DNA of 64,000 nt, from contig CANNFT010000005.1 of assembly GCA_947503895.1 (NCBI GenBank), forward strand, positions 186,001 to 250,000, in the 5' to 3' direction. The DNA comes from an uncultured Saccharospirillaceae bacterium (GTDB lineage: Bacteria; Pseudomonadota; Gammaproteobacteria; Pseudomonadales; Oceanobacteraceae). The notes under the pieces were generated by a model, which saw only the letters and a program-made list of their open reading frames with translations, searched no databases and was not told the DNA's origin. The translations under genes and the position numbers were made by a program. Positions 32,688 to 41,070 of this stretch are shown here, piece after piece; position 1 is the first letter of the stretch, and every line of letters begins with the position of its first letter.

Positions 32688-34931
32688 TCAGACATTTTCT
32701 GTGGGATCAACATCAATACTCCAACGAATACGGTGAAAACCTTTTAGTTGGTATAGATCGGTTAACGATTGATTTAAAAAACGGTGGAGAACGGTTCTAT
32801 TTTGGCTGTTTATCCATAATTGACTGCGAAACCGTCCTGCTTTTAATTCCATAGGGGAGGGTAATGGCCCTAAAAAGGTCACACCTGCGTAGCCGGTACT
32901 GATTAATCGTTGATGTAATTGTTGCCGCACGACGTGGAGAAAGTGCTCCGCTTCTTGAGGGCGATGGCTGTCTGCTCGCACCAAAACCTGAAAAGTAAAA
33001 GGGGGAAGTTGACGTTCTTTACGCTCTTGCAATAGAGCAGAGGCCAGCGCTGAGTAAGGTTCCCTGACCAACAAACTGAGCATGGGGTGTTCTGCAAATT
33101 CAGTTTGAATGATGGCGGTTCCAGCTTTTGCTTCTCGACCTGCTCGGCCTGTCACTTGTAATAATAATTGAGCCGTTTTTTCCATGGCGCGAAAATCAGC
33201 GCTAAAAAAACCACTGTCTACGTTTATGGTGATGACGAGCGTGACATTTGGAAAATGGTGGCCTTTCGCCAACATTTGCGTGCCCACTAAGATACAGGGT
33301 TCGCCTGTGAATACGGGTTTTAGCAATGCTTCCATGGCATGTTTATTGGCCGTGCTGTCACGGTCTACACGAATAACAGGACAAGCTGGAAACTGTTGTT
33401 CGAGGAAATGTTCAAGTCTTTCCGTACCTGCGCCCACAGGCTGAATGTGCTGGCTCATGCAATTTGGGCACTGTCTTGGCAGGGCTTGCTTGGTGTCACA
33501 ATGATGACAGTGCAAATATGGTGGCTTTTGATGCGTGGTCATTTTCGCATCGCATCGTTTGCACTCCGCCATCCAGCCGCAATCTGGGCAGTATAGTGTT
33601 GGAGCAAAACCGCGGCGATTGACAAAAACCAACACCTGCTCCTCTCGGGCTAATGTAGCTTTAATGTCGGCGACCAAGGCTGTGGCGAGACCTTGATCTT
33701 GCGGTTGTTTTTTTAAATTAAAGATTTTTAAACGGGTAGATTGAGCATCACCAGCACGCTCAGTGAGTTTCAAATGCTGATACTTTTGGTTGAGTGCGTT
33801 GTGGAGGCTATCGAGGCTCGGTGTTGCACTGCCTAATATCACCGGGATGTTACGTTGTTTGCCTCGTACCACCGCGACATCTCGACCATGGTAACGGACG
33901 CCTTCTTGCTGCTTAAAAGAAGCGTCGTGTTCTTCATCTATGACGATGATGCCCAAGTGAGGTAAAGGTGTGAATACCGCGGAGCGGGTGCCTATGATGA
34001 TTTGTCCTCTCTCTCCTTTAGCGTTCAGTGCGCATAGCCAAGCATCCAATCGCTCCCGTGGGTTGAGCCCGCTGTGAAGGACAAGAATATCCGCGTCAAA
34101 TCGTTGGGAAAAACGACGAATGGTTTGCGGTGTGAGTCCAATTTCGGGCACTAACACCAAGGCTTGCTGACCTCGCTCGATCACCGGGGCGATAGCTTGC
34201 AAATAGACCTCGGTTTTGCCGCTACCGGTCACACCATCCAATAAATAGGTCTGAAAGGCATTGTGTCTGCGGATCATCTCTAGGGCATCCGCCTGCTCTT
34301 GGTTTAACTCACGCGGTGGTGCTTCATTGCGGCCTTTTGTCGGCTCAAAGCTGGGTTTATCCACAGCGTCAATCAACTCCTTGGTGGATAACCCCTGAAT
34401 GACGGACGGTGTATAACCCCAATCGGCTATTTGTTTCGGCGCATAGAGGGTGCCTTCTTCCAACTGTTCATATAATGCTTGCTGGCGTGGGGCTCTGGAT
34501 AAACTGGCCATGACATCTGTGATTGATTCGCTGGTCGACGTGAGACGGGTAGAGCGTTGCCAAAAACGGCTTAAGCTGGTCTCAGCGGACTGACCCTTTC
34601 GCAGTAGCACAGGCCACAATAAATCAAAGCACTCACCCAGTGGCTGATGGTAGTACTCACTGATCCAGTGTCCAAGGCGGAATAAATCTTGGGGAAGTAA
34701 GGGTTTGCTATCAATTAACTCGTTGATTGGCTTGGCCTTGCCCAGTGGAACATCACTATGCTGCGGTATATCAACTATGGTGCCGATGAGGGTTTGACCA
34801 CCAAAGGGGATACGTACGCGTAATCCTGCTTGATAGTCACTTAAGTCGGTTTGGGGCAGTGGTAAATAATCGAAAACTTTAGGCAGAGGCACGGGAACCG
34901 CGATGCTAAGATAAAAGGGCGGCTGTACCAT
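32688..34931 (-). CDS. priA: primosomal replication-restart helicase PriA
   Basis: PriA reloads the replisome at stalled forks. The 747-aa product has the N-terminal 3'-end-binding domain, Walker A DGVTGSGKTEVYL, Walker B DEEHD, a zinc-binding Cys cluster (CPDCGWMAECKRC followed by CHHCDTKQ and CPNC), and helicase motifs V/VI (GTQMLAKGHHFPNVTLV; QVTGRAGR). Length matches the family (732 in E. coli). It stands alone, divergent from rpmE. Confidence 0.97.
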   Translation of the reverse strand: MVQPPFYLSIAVPVPLPKVFDYLPLPQTDLSDYQAGLRVRIPFGGQTLIGTIVDIPQHSDVPLGKAKPINELIDSKPLLPQDLFRLGHWISEYYHQPLGECFDLLWPVLLRKGQSAETSLSRFWQRSTRLTSTSESITDVMASLSRAPRQQALYEQLEEGTLYAPKQIADWGYTPSVIQGLSTKELIDAVDKPSFEPTKGRNEAPPRELNQEQADALEMIRRHNAFQTYLLDGVTGSGKTEVYLQAIAPVIERGQQALVLVPEIGLTPQTIRRFSQRFDADILVLHSGLNPRERLDAWLCALNAKGERGQIIIGTRSAVFTPLPHLGIIVIDEEHDASFKQQEGVRYHGRDVAVVRGKQRNIPVILGSATPSLDSLHNALNQKYQHLKLTERAGDAQSTRLKIFNLKKQPQDQGLATALVADIKATLAREEQVLVFVNRRGFAPTLYCPDCGWMAECKRCDAKMTTHQKPPYLHCHHCDTKQALPRQCPNCMSQHIQPVGAGTERLEHFLEQQFPACPVIRVDRDSTANKHAMEALLKPVFTGEPCILVGTQMLAKGHHFPNVTLVITINVDSGFFSADFRAMEKTAQLLLQVTGRAGREAKAGTAIIQTEFAEHPMLSLLVREPYSALASALLQERKERQLPPFTFQVLVRADSHRPQEAEHFLHVVRQQLHQRLISTGYAGVTFLGPLPSPMELKAGRFRSQLWINSQNRTVLHRFLNQSLTDLYQLKGFHRIRWSIDVDPTENV

Positions 34932-35121
34932 AAATGAGGGCTCATTCCTGCGGCTTGTTTAAGAATCAAACTCTGGTATTATGCGCGCTCCCTGAAATTC
35001 TGTATAGATCGGCAAGTCTGATTAAGCAGAGTGATTTTTCGCGGTACTTATGAGGCTCACGAACATTGATCATTCAATGCTCGGCAGAGAATAAGCGGCG
35101 GCGTATTTAAGTGAGGTCACT

Positions 35122-35337
35122 ATGAAAGACAATATCCATCCTAATTACGAAGCATTGGTTGCAACTTGTTCTTGCGGTAACGTGGTCAACACACGTTCAA
35201 CTAAGTCAGGCACTATGCACTTAGACGTATGTTCAGCTTGTCACCCGTTCTATACTGGTAAGCAGAAAGTTCTTGATACTGGTGGCCGTATTGATCGCTT
35301 CAAGAAGCGTTTCGGCGGTCGTAGCGCTAAGGCGTAA
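35122..35337 (+). CDS. rpmE: 50S ribosomal protein L31, zinc-binding type
   Basis: The 71-aa protein carries the four-Cys-type zinc site of the C+ paralogue (CSCGN and later [13 protein letters not shown]), so it is the standard RpmE rather than the zinc-free YkgM type. It is divergent from priA, the common order in gammaproteobacteria. A strong terminator follows, so it is probably monocistronic. Confidence 0.97.
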   Translation: MKDNIHPNYEALVATCSCGNVVNTRSTKSGTMHLDVCSACHPFYTGKQKVLDTGGRIDRFKKRFGGRSAKA

Positions 35338-35370
35338 TTCGTCCGAGGCCAGAAACCCCAAGGGTTTCAC

Positions 35371-35403
35371 CAAAAAAAGGCGCTCTCTTGAGCGCCTTTT
35401 TTT
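35371..35403 (+). terminator. rpmE intrinsic terminator
   Basis: AGGCGCTC (35378-35385) pairs with GAGCGCCT (35390-35397) with a 4-nt loop, flanked by A and T tracts. Confidence 0.88.
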
Positions 35404-35527
35404 ATGGAATTTCATTCAAATGGGTATTCCGTGACGTTATTTTGCGCAATAATACGCGACCCCATCGCCTGATGTGAGTGGCCTGGCTGGCCCCAGGTTG
35501 GTGCAAACTAACTAACGGATTTTCAGA

Positions 35528-36787
35528 ATGTCAGATATCAAACAAGACGCTCTCGATTACCACGCTCTTCCTAAACCAGGAAAAATCAGCGTCGAACTTA
35601 CTAAGCCTGCTGATTCAGCACGCGACCTGTCCTTGGCATACAGCCCAGGTGTTGCGGAGCCTGTTAAGGCTATTGCAGAAGACCCTGAAAATGCCTACAA
35701 GTACACCGCAAAAGGCAACATGGTCGCCGTTATTACCGATGGTACGGCGATTCTAGGTCTTGGCAACTTAGGCCCATTGGCCTCTAAGCCTGTTATGGAA
35801 GGTAAGTCGCTGTTGTTTAAACGCTTCGCGGGCGTTGACTCTATCGACATCGAAGTTGAATCTGAAAGTCCACAAGCGTTCATCGATACCGTTCGTCGTA
35901 TCGCCAACACATTTGGTGGCATCAACCTAGAAGACATCAAAGCACCTGAGTGCTTCGAAATCGAACGCACCTTAATCGAGCAGTGCGACATCCCTGTTTT
36001 CCATGACGATCAACACGGTACGGCTATCGTAACGGTTGCCGGTATGTTGAATGCTCTAGAAATTCAAGGCAAAAAGATCGAAGAAGCCAGCATGGCTGTT
36101 CTAGGCGCCGGCGCTGCTGCGATCTCTTGTTCAAAACTATTGATCCTTGCGGGCATGAAGCCAGAAAATATCTTCATGTGTGACCGTAAAGGCGTGATTC
36201 ATTCAGGCCGTGATGACCTGAACCAGTACAAAGCTATGTTCGCCGTTGATACTGACAAGCGCACATTTGATGACGCATTAAAAGATGCTGACATTTTCTT
36301 GGGACTTTCTGGCCCTGACATGGTAACTGGCGAGCAAATCAAGACGATGGCGGCTAACCCAATCATCTTTGCATGTGCTAACCCAGTACCAGAAGTGATG
36401 CCAGAAGTGGTTGCCTCTGTTCGTGATGACGCCATCATGGCAACGGGTCGTTCTGACTTCCCGAACCAAGTGAACAACGTACTTGGTTTCCCATTCATCT
36501 TCCGTGGCGCATTAGACGTTCGTGCACGCGTGATAAACGAAGAGATGAAATTGGCAGCCGCTAAAGCGTTGGCAGCATTGGCAAAAGAGCCTGTGACTCA
36601 AGAAGTACTGAATGCATATAAATTAGATGCATTAGAGTTTGGCCGTGACTACATCATTCCGAAAGCGACTGATTCGCGTCTATTGGGTGTTGTGTCCACT
36701 GCCGTTGCGCAAGCTGCGATCGATACGGGTGCTGCTGCTGGACCTTTGCCAGCCAACTACCCATTGAAGTCTATTGAAGATATTTAA
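35528..36787 (+). CDS. NAD(P)-dependent malic enzyme, short form
   Basis: The enzyme decarboxylates malate to pyruvate. The 419-aa product has the malic-enzyme N-terminal domain (YSPGVAEPVKAI, YTAKGNMVAVITDGTAILGLGN), the metal/substrate block IKAPECFEIE ... FHDDQHGTAIV, and the Rossmann motif LGAGAAAISC. It lacks the phosphotransacetylase-like C-terminal domain found in E. coli MaeB (759 aa). Codon use is strongly biased (AACTTA, GGT, CGT), suggesting high expression. AGAATG spacing is modest. It has its own terminator. Confidence 0.93.
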   Translation: MSDIKQDALDYHALPKPGKISVELTKPADSARDLSLAYSPGVAEPVKAIAEDPENAYKYTAKGNMVAVITDGTAILGLGNLGPLASKPVMEGKSLLFKRFAGVDSIDIEVESESPQAFIDTVRRIANTFGGINLEDIKAPECFEIERTLIEQCDIPVFHDDQHGTAIVTVAGMLNALEIQGKKIEEASMAVLGAGAAAISCSKLLILAGMKPENIFMCDRKGVIHSGRDDLNQYKAMFAVDTDKRTFDDALKDADIFLGLSGPDMVTGEQIKTMAANPIIFACANPVPEVMPEVVASVRDDAIMATGRSDFPNQVNNVLGFPFIFRGALDVRARVINEEMKLAAAKALAALAKEPVTQEVLNAYKLDALEFGRDYIIPKATDSRLLGVVSTAVAQAAIDTGAAAGPLPANYPLKSIEDI

Positions 36788-36836
36788 TCTTTAATGAGCA
36801 CTCAGTAAAGGAGCATGCGTTCCTTTCAAAGTGTCT

Positions 36837-36871
36837 TAAAAAGCCGTGACGATGAGTCGCGGCTTTTTTTT
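36837..36871 (+). terminator. malic enzyme terminator
   Basis: AAGCCGTGAC (36841-36850) pairs with GTCGCGGCTT (36856-36865, one G-T pair), followed by a run of eight T. Confidence 0.85.
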
Positions 36872-37196
36872 GCTTTGTAAAAAGAAAGCGCAAACTATTG
36901 ATGTGGTGATCGTTTTGTCTGCCCACAACACATTCAATTTTAGTTTATTGTTGGATTTGTAGAATTGAATTTGTGCTGTCTATCCAGCAGATTATTTGAA
37001 AATAATTCGCACGCTTTAATGACTTCAAACTCACTATTATGCAGCCTCGTCCACCTTACAAGACGCTTCCCCCTCATTTGAGTATGTTCAACGATATAAA
37101 TGAATTATATTCATCGCCAATTAAAAATGGTTACCCAAGGTTGTGGTTATACATGTTAGCCCTGCCTAAAAATAATAATTTGAGAAGTAACCTTAG
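36872..37196. other. intergenic region without a recognised gene
   Basis: AT-rich, about 325 bp. A plus-strand frame starting at 37039 (98 codons) has no ribosome binding site and poor composition. It continues into the coding-like remnant listed next only through a frame change. Confidence 0.45.
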
Positions 37197-37376
37197 CGGT
37201 CAAATCTTAAATACATTGCTTCAATTTACGTTGAGTCGAGTGAATATTTTAATGGCAGCTCTGAGGGTGTTATTAATAATAAAAATGTTATTACTGGGTG
37301 TTCTGAGGAAGATGGCGCGTATCTCGCAACGTTAAACATAAAGCAAGCACCAGAAGCCTGCCTAATAGGCCACTAA
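37197..37376 (+). pseudogene. possible 3' remnant of a gene
   Basis: A 59-codon open stretch with protein-like composition (LKYIASIYVESSEYFNGSSE, then GCSEEDGAYLATLNIKQAPE) ends in TAA at 37374-37376. It has no start codon, and TAG lies just before it. It may be the tail of a decayed gene. The family is not recognised. Confidence 0.25.
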
Positions 37377-37871
37377 TGATTAAGTGTCAGTAAGGTTGTC
37401 ATAAAAAAGCACTATATTCTTAGTTTAAAGTGACAACTAAAAACACTTATGCCTATTTAAGTTCGCTTTTTGCTTGGGTGACGGTTTCTCTATCGACCTA
37501 AATGTGAAATTTGATCAATTCTGCATCACATGAACGCCAGGATGAAACTTGAGTTCGTAGATAGAAAATTATTAGAACTAAAGTTTGGAGTCGCGCAAGT
37601 GAGAGTGTTTGCTTGATTCCCACAAAGGATAGCTTGTTTTTTTCATGACAATGCCATATTCGCATTTTGGTCGCGTCAAAGATTGTACGATTGGATGGAG
37701 TTAAAAAAGCGAGAAGATATGTGTCACAGTGAGACCCAGGCTCACGCTTAAAAGGCTTATCGGACGCATTGATAAAATTGAATTTTCATCAGTGGCAAGT
37801 TAGCCAGCATGGCCATTCACGATAAAAAGTGAAACTAATTAAATATCGATAAAAAATTGGATTGTGTGGTA
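37377..37871. other. intergenic region upstream of the luxR-type gene
   Basis: About 495 bp with no ORF. It should contain the promoter of the LuxR-type regulator, but I could not identify convincing -35/-10 elements or an operator. Confidence 0.45.
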
Positions 37872-38546
37872 ATGGATGTAACCGTTAAGCAACTAAAAGA
37901 GGCGTTAAAGCTAACTGAGCAATGTTTGCAAATAAATTCGGATGATGATGTGCACGAGGCATTGATATGGCTTGGCAGTATCATTGACTGTGAATCTGCA
38001 TTGACATTGAATGTTGATATGACAAATGAAACGCCAGAGCTTTCAAGAAACGTCGCCTATCATAAAAATAAAAACAATCATGTTTGTAGTTCAGAAGATA
38101 TTGAAAGCAATGTATTCTTTCAAGAAACGGTTTCGCTTTTAAGCCAAGATCAGAAAAACAGCATTGTTTGCACGCCACCTTGCGGCGGGTTAGGCATCAT
38201 TTCCACTACTAGAAATATGCGCGATAATAGTGCAACGGTCATGTTGGTGGTTTCAAATTCAGTACAAAATGTTTCGTCAAACAATCAAATTCTAAATTAT
38301 ATTGTTCCCCACATTAATACCGCATTTAAGCGGTACGCACCGTCTAATAAAATTCTACTCAGCAAACGTGAATTGCATGTTTTAGAGTGGATTTCTAAGG
38401 GTAAATCGAACTGGGAGACGGCAACGATACTTGGCGTCTCAGAAAATACTATTAAATTTCATGTTTCAAATATTTGTAGGAAATTAGACGTTCGAAAGCG
38501 AGGCCATGCCATTGCTAAGGCGACACAGCTTGGTTTCTTAAATTAG
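37872..38546 (+). CDS. LuxR-type transcriptional regulator
   Basis: The C-terminal 60 residues are a LuxR/FixJ HTH: LSKRELHVLEWISKGKSNWE, ATILGVSENTIKFHVSNICRK, LDVRKRGHAIAKA. The N-terminal ~160 residues form a single sensory-like domain that resembles autoinducer-binding domains in length and position, but I cannot place the conserved ligand residues. ATG 37872 is chosen; a TTG at 37857 would add five residues, and neither has a strong ribosome binding site. It is immediately upstream of the AvrD-like gene (93 bp), in the same direction, with a candidate operator between them. Confidence 0.88.
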   Translation: MDVTVKQLKEALKLTEQCLQINSDDDVHEALIWLGSIIDCESALTLNVDMTNETPELSRNVAYHKNKNNHVCSSEDIESNVFFQETVSLLSQDQKNSIVCTPPCGGLGIISTTRNMRDNSATVMLVVSNSVQNVSSNNQILNYIVPHINTAFKRYAPSNKILLSKRELHVLEWISKGKSNWETATILGVSENTIKFHVSNICRKLDVRKRGHAIAKATQLGFLN

Positions 38547-38563
38547 CCTGCTAAAAGTGAAAA

Positions 38564-38581
38564 ACTACCTTTTCGTGTAGT
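38564..38581. promoter_or_regulatory. inverted repeat ACTAC-N8-GTAGT, candidate LuxR operator
   Basis: The 18-bp dyad lies between the luxR-type gene and the AvrD-like gene, about 58 bp before the latter's ATG. Its size (5+8+5) is close to the 20-bp lux box and it has the CT...AG outline. No consensus for this regulator is known. Confidence 0.4.
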
Positions 38582-38639
38582 CGCTGATGTTCTAAGTAAA
38601 ATGTAGCCTTCTCCTGCCCATCTGAGCAAGGAGTTCAAC

Positions 38640-39659
38640 ATGTCAGCCGTACTCGCAAAAAATATAGACGATATACTAGGAGTCAGTAGCCAGCGCTATT
38701 TTGGTGCGGGTTACAAGCAGGTTCAGCACAGTATTCAGGACGTCAATATTGATCCAAACAGTAAGCAAATTAAGGCGACTGTTTGCATTAATTATCCGAC
38801 CACTTGGTCAAAGAAAAACACATCAAAAGAACTGAAGCCACATTTGAGTACCATTGATGCCTTTGTAGTGGCCGCTCAGGTATGCGACGCGTTTGTTTCC
38901 TACTGCTATCAATTGTCAGACGGTTTAAGCAAGCGAATTTGGATTCGAGAATTATCGATTCGAGCGGGTAGGGGATCAGTATTAGAGTTGAACGATATTC
39001 CACTATCCGGTGAATTGGTCAGCAGTGCAACGTCTGAAGATAGCTTGAACGGTTATCTATCTGAATTCGAAATTACCCTCGGCGGATTCATTATCAATCT
39101 AGTGTTAGACCACAGTTTATTGGCGTCTAACCTCTGTCACGAGCCTATTCAGTTTGACTGTGTCGAAGAATTACTGGGGCAGAACCAGACGTCCATTTAT
39201 GGTCATGAATACACGCATATTAAGCATAATATTCAGGTACTCAATCTAAATGCCACCTCTATTGATGCGACTCTTCGACTCGAACGAGAATCAAATTATA
39301 ACCCCACCTCGGGCTTAGGTGCGGCGTTTTCAGGCTGCACAAGTCCGTTGGATCTACTGGTCTGTGCTGCTCAGCTGAGCCAAGTTTTAATTTATCACCT
39401 AGATGATTTGGATCGCACAGACACCAAAAACTTATGGATGCGCTCCGTTAAAGTGCACTCACCACACCCACTGGTTAAAAGTGGCGCGACTCCGATTAAA
39501 GTAGCCACAAAAAAATCTCGATTAGTAAATAAAGGAAATGAATGCTGGCGAACGGCTGATGTGTTGGTGACCACCGATGCTGATCCAGATTTCGTGATTG
39601 AATCCAGCATCGCCCATGAAATTCTCGCCGGAAAACTGAGTGAAAAGGCAACATCATGA
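38640..39659 (+). CDS. AvrD-like protein, candidate acyl-sugar signal synthase
   Basis: The 339-aa protein starts after AAGGAG (38628-38633). It opens with DDILGVSSQRYFGAGYKQVQ, which I recognise as like Pseudomonas syringae AvrD, the protein that directs syringolide synthesis from a beta-ketoacyl chain and xylulose. The sequence is an internal duplication: residues 11-110 and 175-275 align (ILGVSSQRYFGAGYKQVQHSI with ELLGQNQTSIYGHEYTHIKH; IDAFVVAAQVCDAFVSYCY with LDLLVCAAQLSQVLIYHL; IWIRELSI with LWMRSVKV). That pattern would suit a double hot-dog fold as in AfsA. The stop overlaps the next start (ATGA). The AvrD call is from memory, not a search. Confidence 0.65.
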   Translation: MSAVLAKNIDDILGVSSQRYFGAGYKQVQHSIQDVNIDPNSKQIKATVCINYPTTWSKKNTSKELKPHLSTIDAFVVAAQVCDAFVSYCYQLSDGLSKRIWIRELSIRAGRGSVLELNDIPLSGELVSSATSEDSLNGYLSEFEITLGGFIINLVLDHSLLASNLCHEPIQFDCVEELLGQNQTSIYGHEYTHIKHNIQVLNLNATSIDATLRLERESNYNPTSGLGAAFSGCTSPLDLLVCAAQLSQVLIYHLDDLDRTDTKNLWMRSVKVHSPHPLVKSGATPIKVATKKSRLVNKGNECWRTADVLVTTDADPDFVIESSIAHEILAGKLSEKATS

Positions 39660-40426
39660 AAGAAAATTTAAAACTAGCGGTATCGGGTACGTACTCCACG
39701 GGTAAAACGACTACAACAGAAGCCCTGTCGATCGCGACCGGAGTACCTAGAACCCACGCGCGGACAGCTCGGGAAATTTTACAAGAAATTATGCCTGGCA
39801 AAGCGCTAGAAGATTTGAGTGCCGGAGAGCTTATACAAATGGGAATGCGCAGATTGGAGGAGCGTATACACCATGAGGCAGCCATCCATGGCGCGTATAT
39901 TTCCGACGGTAGTGTGATCCACGAATGGATTTACGGTGAAGTGCGTATGCGTCAGGGTATTAATCCAAATGCCACAACTTTTCATAAAGTGCTGACGGAA
40001 ATTGTTGGCTGGCGTGTGAAAAAATTCTATCAACAATATATGAATGCATACGGTGCTATTGTTAAGGCTCGAGCAAAACGCACATATGATGCATACATAC
40101 ATTTGCCGGTTGAATTTGAAATGCATGCGGATGGTCACCGACCCGTTTCCGAACCATTCCGGAATGCATCCGATCAACTATTGCTTGATACCATCAATGA
40201 GTTGGGTATTCCCTGTCATATTGTGGGCGGAAAAATCGAAGAACGCATCGAAAAAATCACATCCATTTTAGACATGCCCATTGTGGTGCCGATTGATGAG
40301 GCAGCGGACATCGCGCGTGAACGAGTGGCGGCCTACCATGAAGATTTAGAAGAAGAGGCCAGGCGGGTTCAAGCGTTGCGTGATAACAGTTGGCTAATGC
40401 GATTAAAGTACAGCTTAAGGTATTAG
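39656..40426 (+). CDS. P-loop NTPase/kinase-like protein
   Basis: The 256-aa cytoplasmic protein has a Walker A near the N-terminus, AVSGTYSTGKTTTTEAL, and an Asp-Gly strand later (YISDGSVIHEWIYGE) that suits a kinase of the NadR/AAA_28 type. The C-terminus is a basic/acidic helix. It overlaps the AvrD-like gene by 4 nt, so translation is coupled. A role in phosphorylating a substrate or product of the AvrD-like enzyme is inference from context. Confidence 0.75.
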   Translation: MKENLKLAVSGTYSTGKTTTTEALSIATGVPRTHARTAREILQEIMPGKALEDLSAGELIQMGMRRLEERIHHEAAIHGAYISDGSVIHEWIYGEVRMRQGINPNATTFHKVLTEIVGWRVKKFYQQYMNAYGAIVKARAKRTYDAYIHLPVEFEMHADGHRPVSEPFRNASDQLLLDTINELGIPCHIVGGKIEERIEKITSILDMPIVVPIDEAADIARERVAAYHEDLEEEARRVQALRDNSWLMRLKYSLRY

Positions 40427-40428
40427 TT

Positions 40429-41070
40429 TTGACTTACGCATTTTTTGATTTTGACGGCACGTTAACGACGAAAGACACATTACGTGGATTTGCGAAGTAC
40501 TACTGGAAAAAACGTTATAAATGGAAGTTTTTAACGTTTCTTCCCGTTTACGCTGCCTATCGTTTGGGTGTTATCGGCCATAATAAAACGAAAGATAAAT
40601 TTATAAAGCATTTCTATTACCAAGCGTCAGTTGATGATTTGTATGCGAAAGGGCGTGAGTATAGCCAGCATGAAATTCATCAAATTATACAACCAGCCAT
40701 GCTCGCCCGACTTAAATGGCATATCGATCAATCACATACGGTTGTCATCGTCACCGCATCTTTGCCCTATTGGCTTAAATATTGGTGTGAACGACAGGGT
40801 GTCGCACTCTTATCAACCGAAGCGGAAGAGATCGATGGAAAAATATCGGGCCAGCTGAATGGGAATAACTGTTTCGGCCATGAAAAAGTACTACGCATAA
40901 AAAGGCGCTATGATATTCAGCCTAATGACAGTATTTACGCTTATGGTGATACGAAATCTGATTTCCCTATGCTGGACTTAGCACGTTTTGCATTCGACTG
41001 TTCTAATAATACAACCTCACCTTATACATTAGTAAGAAAGGAATCCTGGTATGCTCAAGCAATACAGTAG
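40429..41070 (+). CDS. HAD-IB family phosphatase
   Basis: The product starts at TTG 40429 with TAAGG 8 nt before it, two bases after the preceding stop; a longer frame from TTG 40390 would overlap that gene. Motif I is FDFDGTLT (residues 6-13), motif II VIVTAS, and motif IV YGDTKSDFPML. The all-helical cap after motif I is basic and hydrophobic. The family includes SerB and CicA and acts on small phosphate esters. In this operon it could remove a phosphate from an AvrD-made product, as is required in gamma-butyrolactone pathways. It overlaps the exporter gene by 20 nt. Confidence 0.88.
   Translation: MTYAFFDFDGTLTTKDTLRGFAKYYWKKRYKWKFLTFLPVYAAYRLGVIGHNKTKDKFIKHFYYQASVDDLYAKGREYSQHEIHQIIQPAMLARLKWHIDQSHTVVIVTASLPYWLKYWCERQGVALLSTEAEEIDGKISGQLNGNNCFGHEKVLRIKRRYDIQPNDSIYAYGDTKSDFPMLDLARFAFDCSNNTTSPYTLVRKESWYAQAIQ

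Noticed and set aside
37039..37335. 98-codon plus-strand ORF before the luxR-type gene
   Set aside because: It has no ribosome binding site and unconvincing composition, and the better coding signal in the region is in another frame.
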